From the NCBI GenBank assembly GCA_934567355.1, contig CAKTJC010000063.1, forward strand, positions 1 to 6,090: 6,090 bases of DNA, given 5' to 3'. Each line of letters begins with the position of its first letter. Positions within the stretch are counted from its first letter, which is position 1. This DNA comes from an uncultured Oscillospiraceae bacterium. GTDB taxonomy: Bacteria; Bacillota; Clostridia; Oscillospirales; Oscillospiraceae. The notes under the pieces are model-generated. The model worked only from the letters and a program-made list of their open reading frames with translations. It made no database searches and was not told where the DNA came from. The translations under genes were made by a program, and so were the position numbers. Below are positions 5,677 to 6,090 of this stretch, one piece after another.

Positions 5677-5781
5677 TTCACAAAATCATTTACACCTGCA
5701 TTGCTGTCAAAAGGGCAAACTTACCCCCTCCAGGTGCTGCGGATCGTGTGACAAAACCAATTACTCGTGGTTTCCTCATCC
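5677..5781 (-). other. Linker between riboswitch and attenuator, possible antiterminator strand
   Basis: No ORF with a ribosome site is visible. On the minus strand CTGGAGGGG (5733-5725) can pair with CCTCTCAG in the attenuator's 5' arm (8 pairs including one G-U, with a one-G bulge), which would break the terminator. A competing CACCTG/CAGGTG pairing within the linker is also possible. This model is inferred by eye. Confidence 0.4.
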
Positions 5782-5939
5782 AGATCGGCAGCAGGTCTCC
5801 TGGCTCACAGCAGCCCTGAGCGTCTTCCCGTTTCCAGTGACATTGTGCTCAGCGCTTATGCTGCATACAGTGACGAGTTCGCGCAGGCCTTGCACCTGCT
5901 TCCCTTTTCAACAGCCCCTATGGCTGTCACTGCCAATCT
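5782..5939 (-). ncRNA. Cobalamin riboswitch
   Basis: On the minus strand the closing P1 helix AGATTGGCAG (5939-5930) pairs with CTGCCGATCT (5791-5782), with one G-T pair. Inside it lie the conserved blocks in the expected order: GAAAAGGGAA (5909-5900), then GGTGCAA, then GTCACTGT (5874-5867), and the B12 box AGCCAGGAGACCTGC (5805-5791). This element binds cobalamin in the nascent mRNA and usually shuts off downstream genes when B12 is abundant. Its 5' end is about 5 nt from the expected transcription start. The downstream attenuator indicates transcriptional control of cbiK and the gene after it. Which cobalamin form it prefers cannot be read from sequence alone. Confidence 0.96.
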
Positions 5940-5950
5940 TTCCGGGGTGT

Positions 5951-5978
5951 ATTCTATCATATTTTATCGAAATGTCAA
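5951..5978 (-). promoter_or_regulatory. Promoter of the riboswitch-cbiK operon
   Basis: On the minus strand a consensus -35 TTGACA (5978-5973), a 16-bp spacer and -10 TAGAAT (5956-5951) with TGA just upstream (extended -10). The expected start near 5944 gives a leader of about 325 nt, nearly all of it riboswitch, linker and attenuator. Confidence 0.88.
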
Positions 5979-6020
5979 GCCGAATTTTTTACTCCCACCC
6001 GTCCGATCCGTTTTCATTTA

Positions 6021-6068
6021 GGGCAACACCGCATAAACACCAAAAATCGCATTATACAATAGGTGCCC
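6021..6068. repeat. Imperfect inverted repeat at right edge
   Basis: GGGCA (6021-6025) and TGCCC (6064-6068) bracket a 48-bp segment. Inside it CC/GG and a GCATAA/TTATAC near-match (one mismatch) extend the symmetry. ACACC occurs twice 11 bp apart (6026 and 6037). A minus-strand TATAAT lies at 6059-6054 without a convincing -35. No ORF with a ribosome site is seen in 5979-6090. It may be a small non-coding repeat, the end of a mobile element or a control site; the window ends too soon to tell. Confidence 0.35.
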
Positions 6069-6090
6069 AATAAAAACGGTGGATAACCTC

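Noticed and set aside
5767..6073. Two short plus-strand frames (84 and 78 codons) over the riboswitch and its promoter
   Set aside because: They fall on the complement of a structured RNA and have no ribosome site.
6078..6086. A DnaA-box-like TTATCCACC on the minus strand
   Set aside because: A single near-match with no second box, AT-rich unwinding region or dnaA/dnaN neighbour; chance is likely.

Overview
The window looks like a chromosomal segment from a moderately GC-rich gut-type Clostridia, most likely the Oscillospiraceae/Ruminococcaceae (Faecalibacterium/Gemmiger-like). This placement is inference. It rests on strong GGAGG-type ribosome sites, extended -10 promoters, a clostridial-type pyrophosphate-dependent phosphofructokinase with a class II aldolase, a VanZ-family membrane protein and a cobalamin-riboswitch-controlled secreted CbiK protein. 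No phage, transposase or CRISPR sequence is visible.

Layout from left to right. (1) Positions 1-77 hold most of a tRNA-Leu(CAG) on the minus strand, cut by the window edge, with its promoter at 113-141. (2) fba, class II fructose-bisphosphate aldolase, is on the minus strand (213-1181) with a 13-bp-stem terminator at 162-195. (3) A 203-bp divergent promoter region carries two back-to-back promoters. (4) pfp, PPi-type phosphofructokinase, is on the plus strand (1385-2629) with a terminator at 2645-2676. (5) A small VanZ-like membrane protein (2769-3233, plus) converges on, and overlaps by 11 bp, a YdcF/DUF218-family gene (3223-3873, minus). (6) A two-gene minus-strand operon follows: a signal-peptide-bearing CbiK chelatase-like protein (4458-5618), then a small secreted beta-rich protein (3958-4443). 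It is preceded by a promoter, a cobalamin riboswitch (5782-5939) and an attenuator terminator (5634-5676). (7) The right edge (about 6021-6090) has an imperfect inverted repeat and no gene.

How the genes work together. pfp and fba catalyse consecutive glycolytic steps (fructose 6-phosphate to fructose 1,6-bisphosphate to triose phosphates) and face away from each other from one shared control region. The riboswitch ties the CbiK operon to cobalamin status. Both proteins of that operon carry export signals, so they probably handle a tetrapyrrole (corrinoid, haem or precursor) or its metal outside the cytoplasm rather than in cytosolic B12 synthesis. This operon is the most interesting part of the window.

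The gene-free stretch 5619-6090 (472 bases) is accounted for, right to left, by the edge repeat, the cbiK promoter, the riboswitch, a linker with a possible antiterminator strand, the attenuator and the cbiK ribosome site. All six promoters proposed here have a TG one base upstream of the -10 hexamer.
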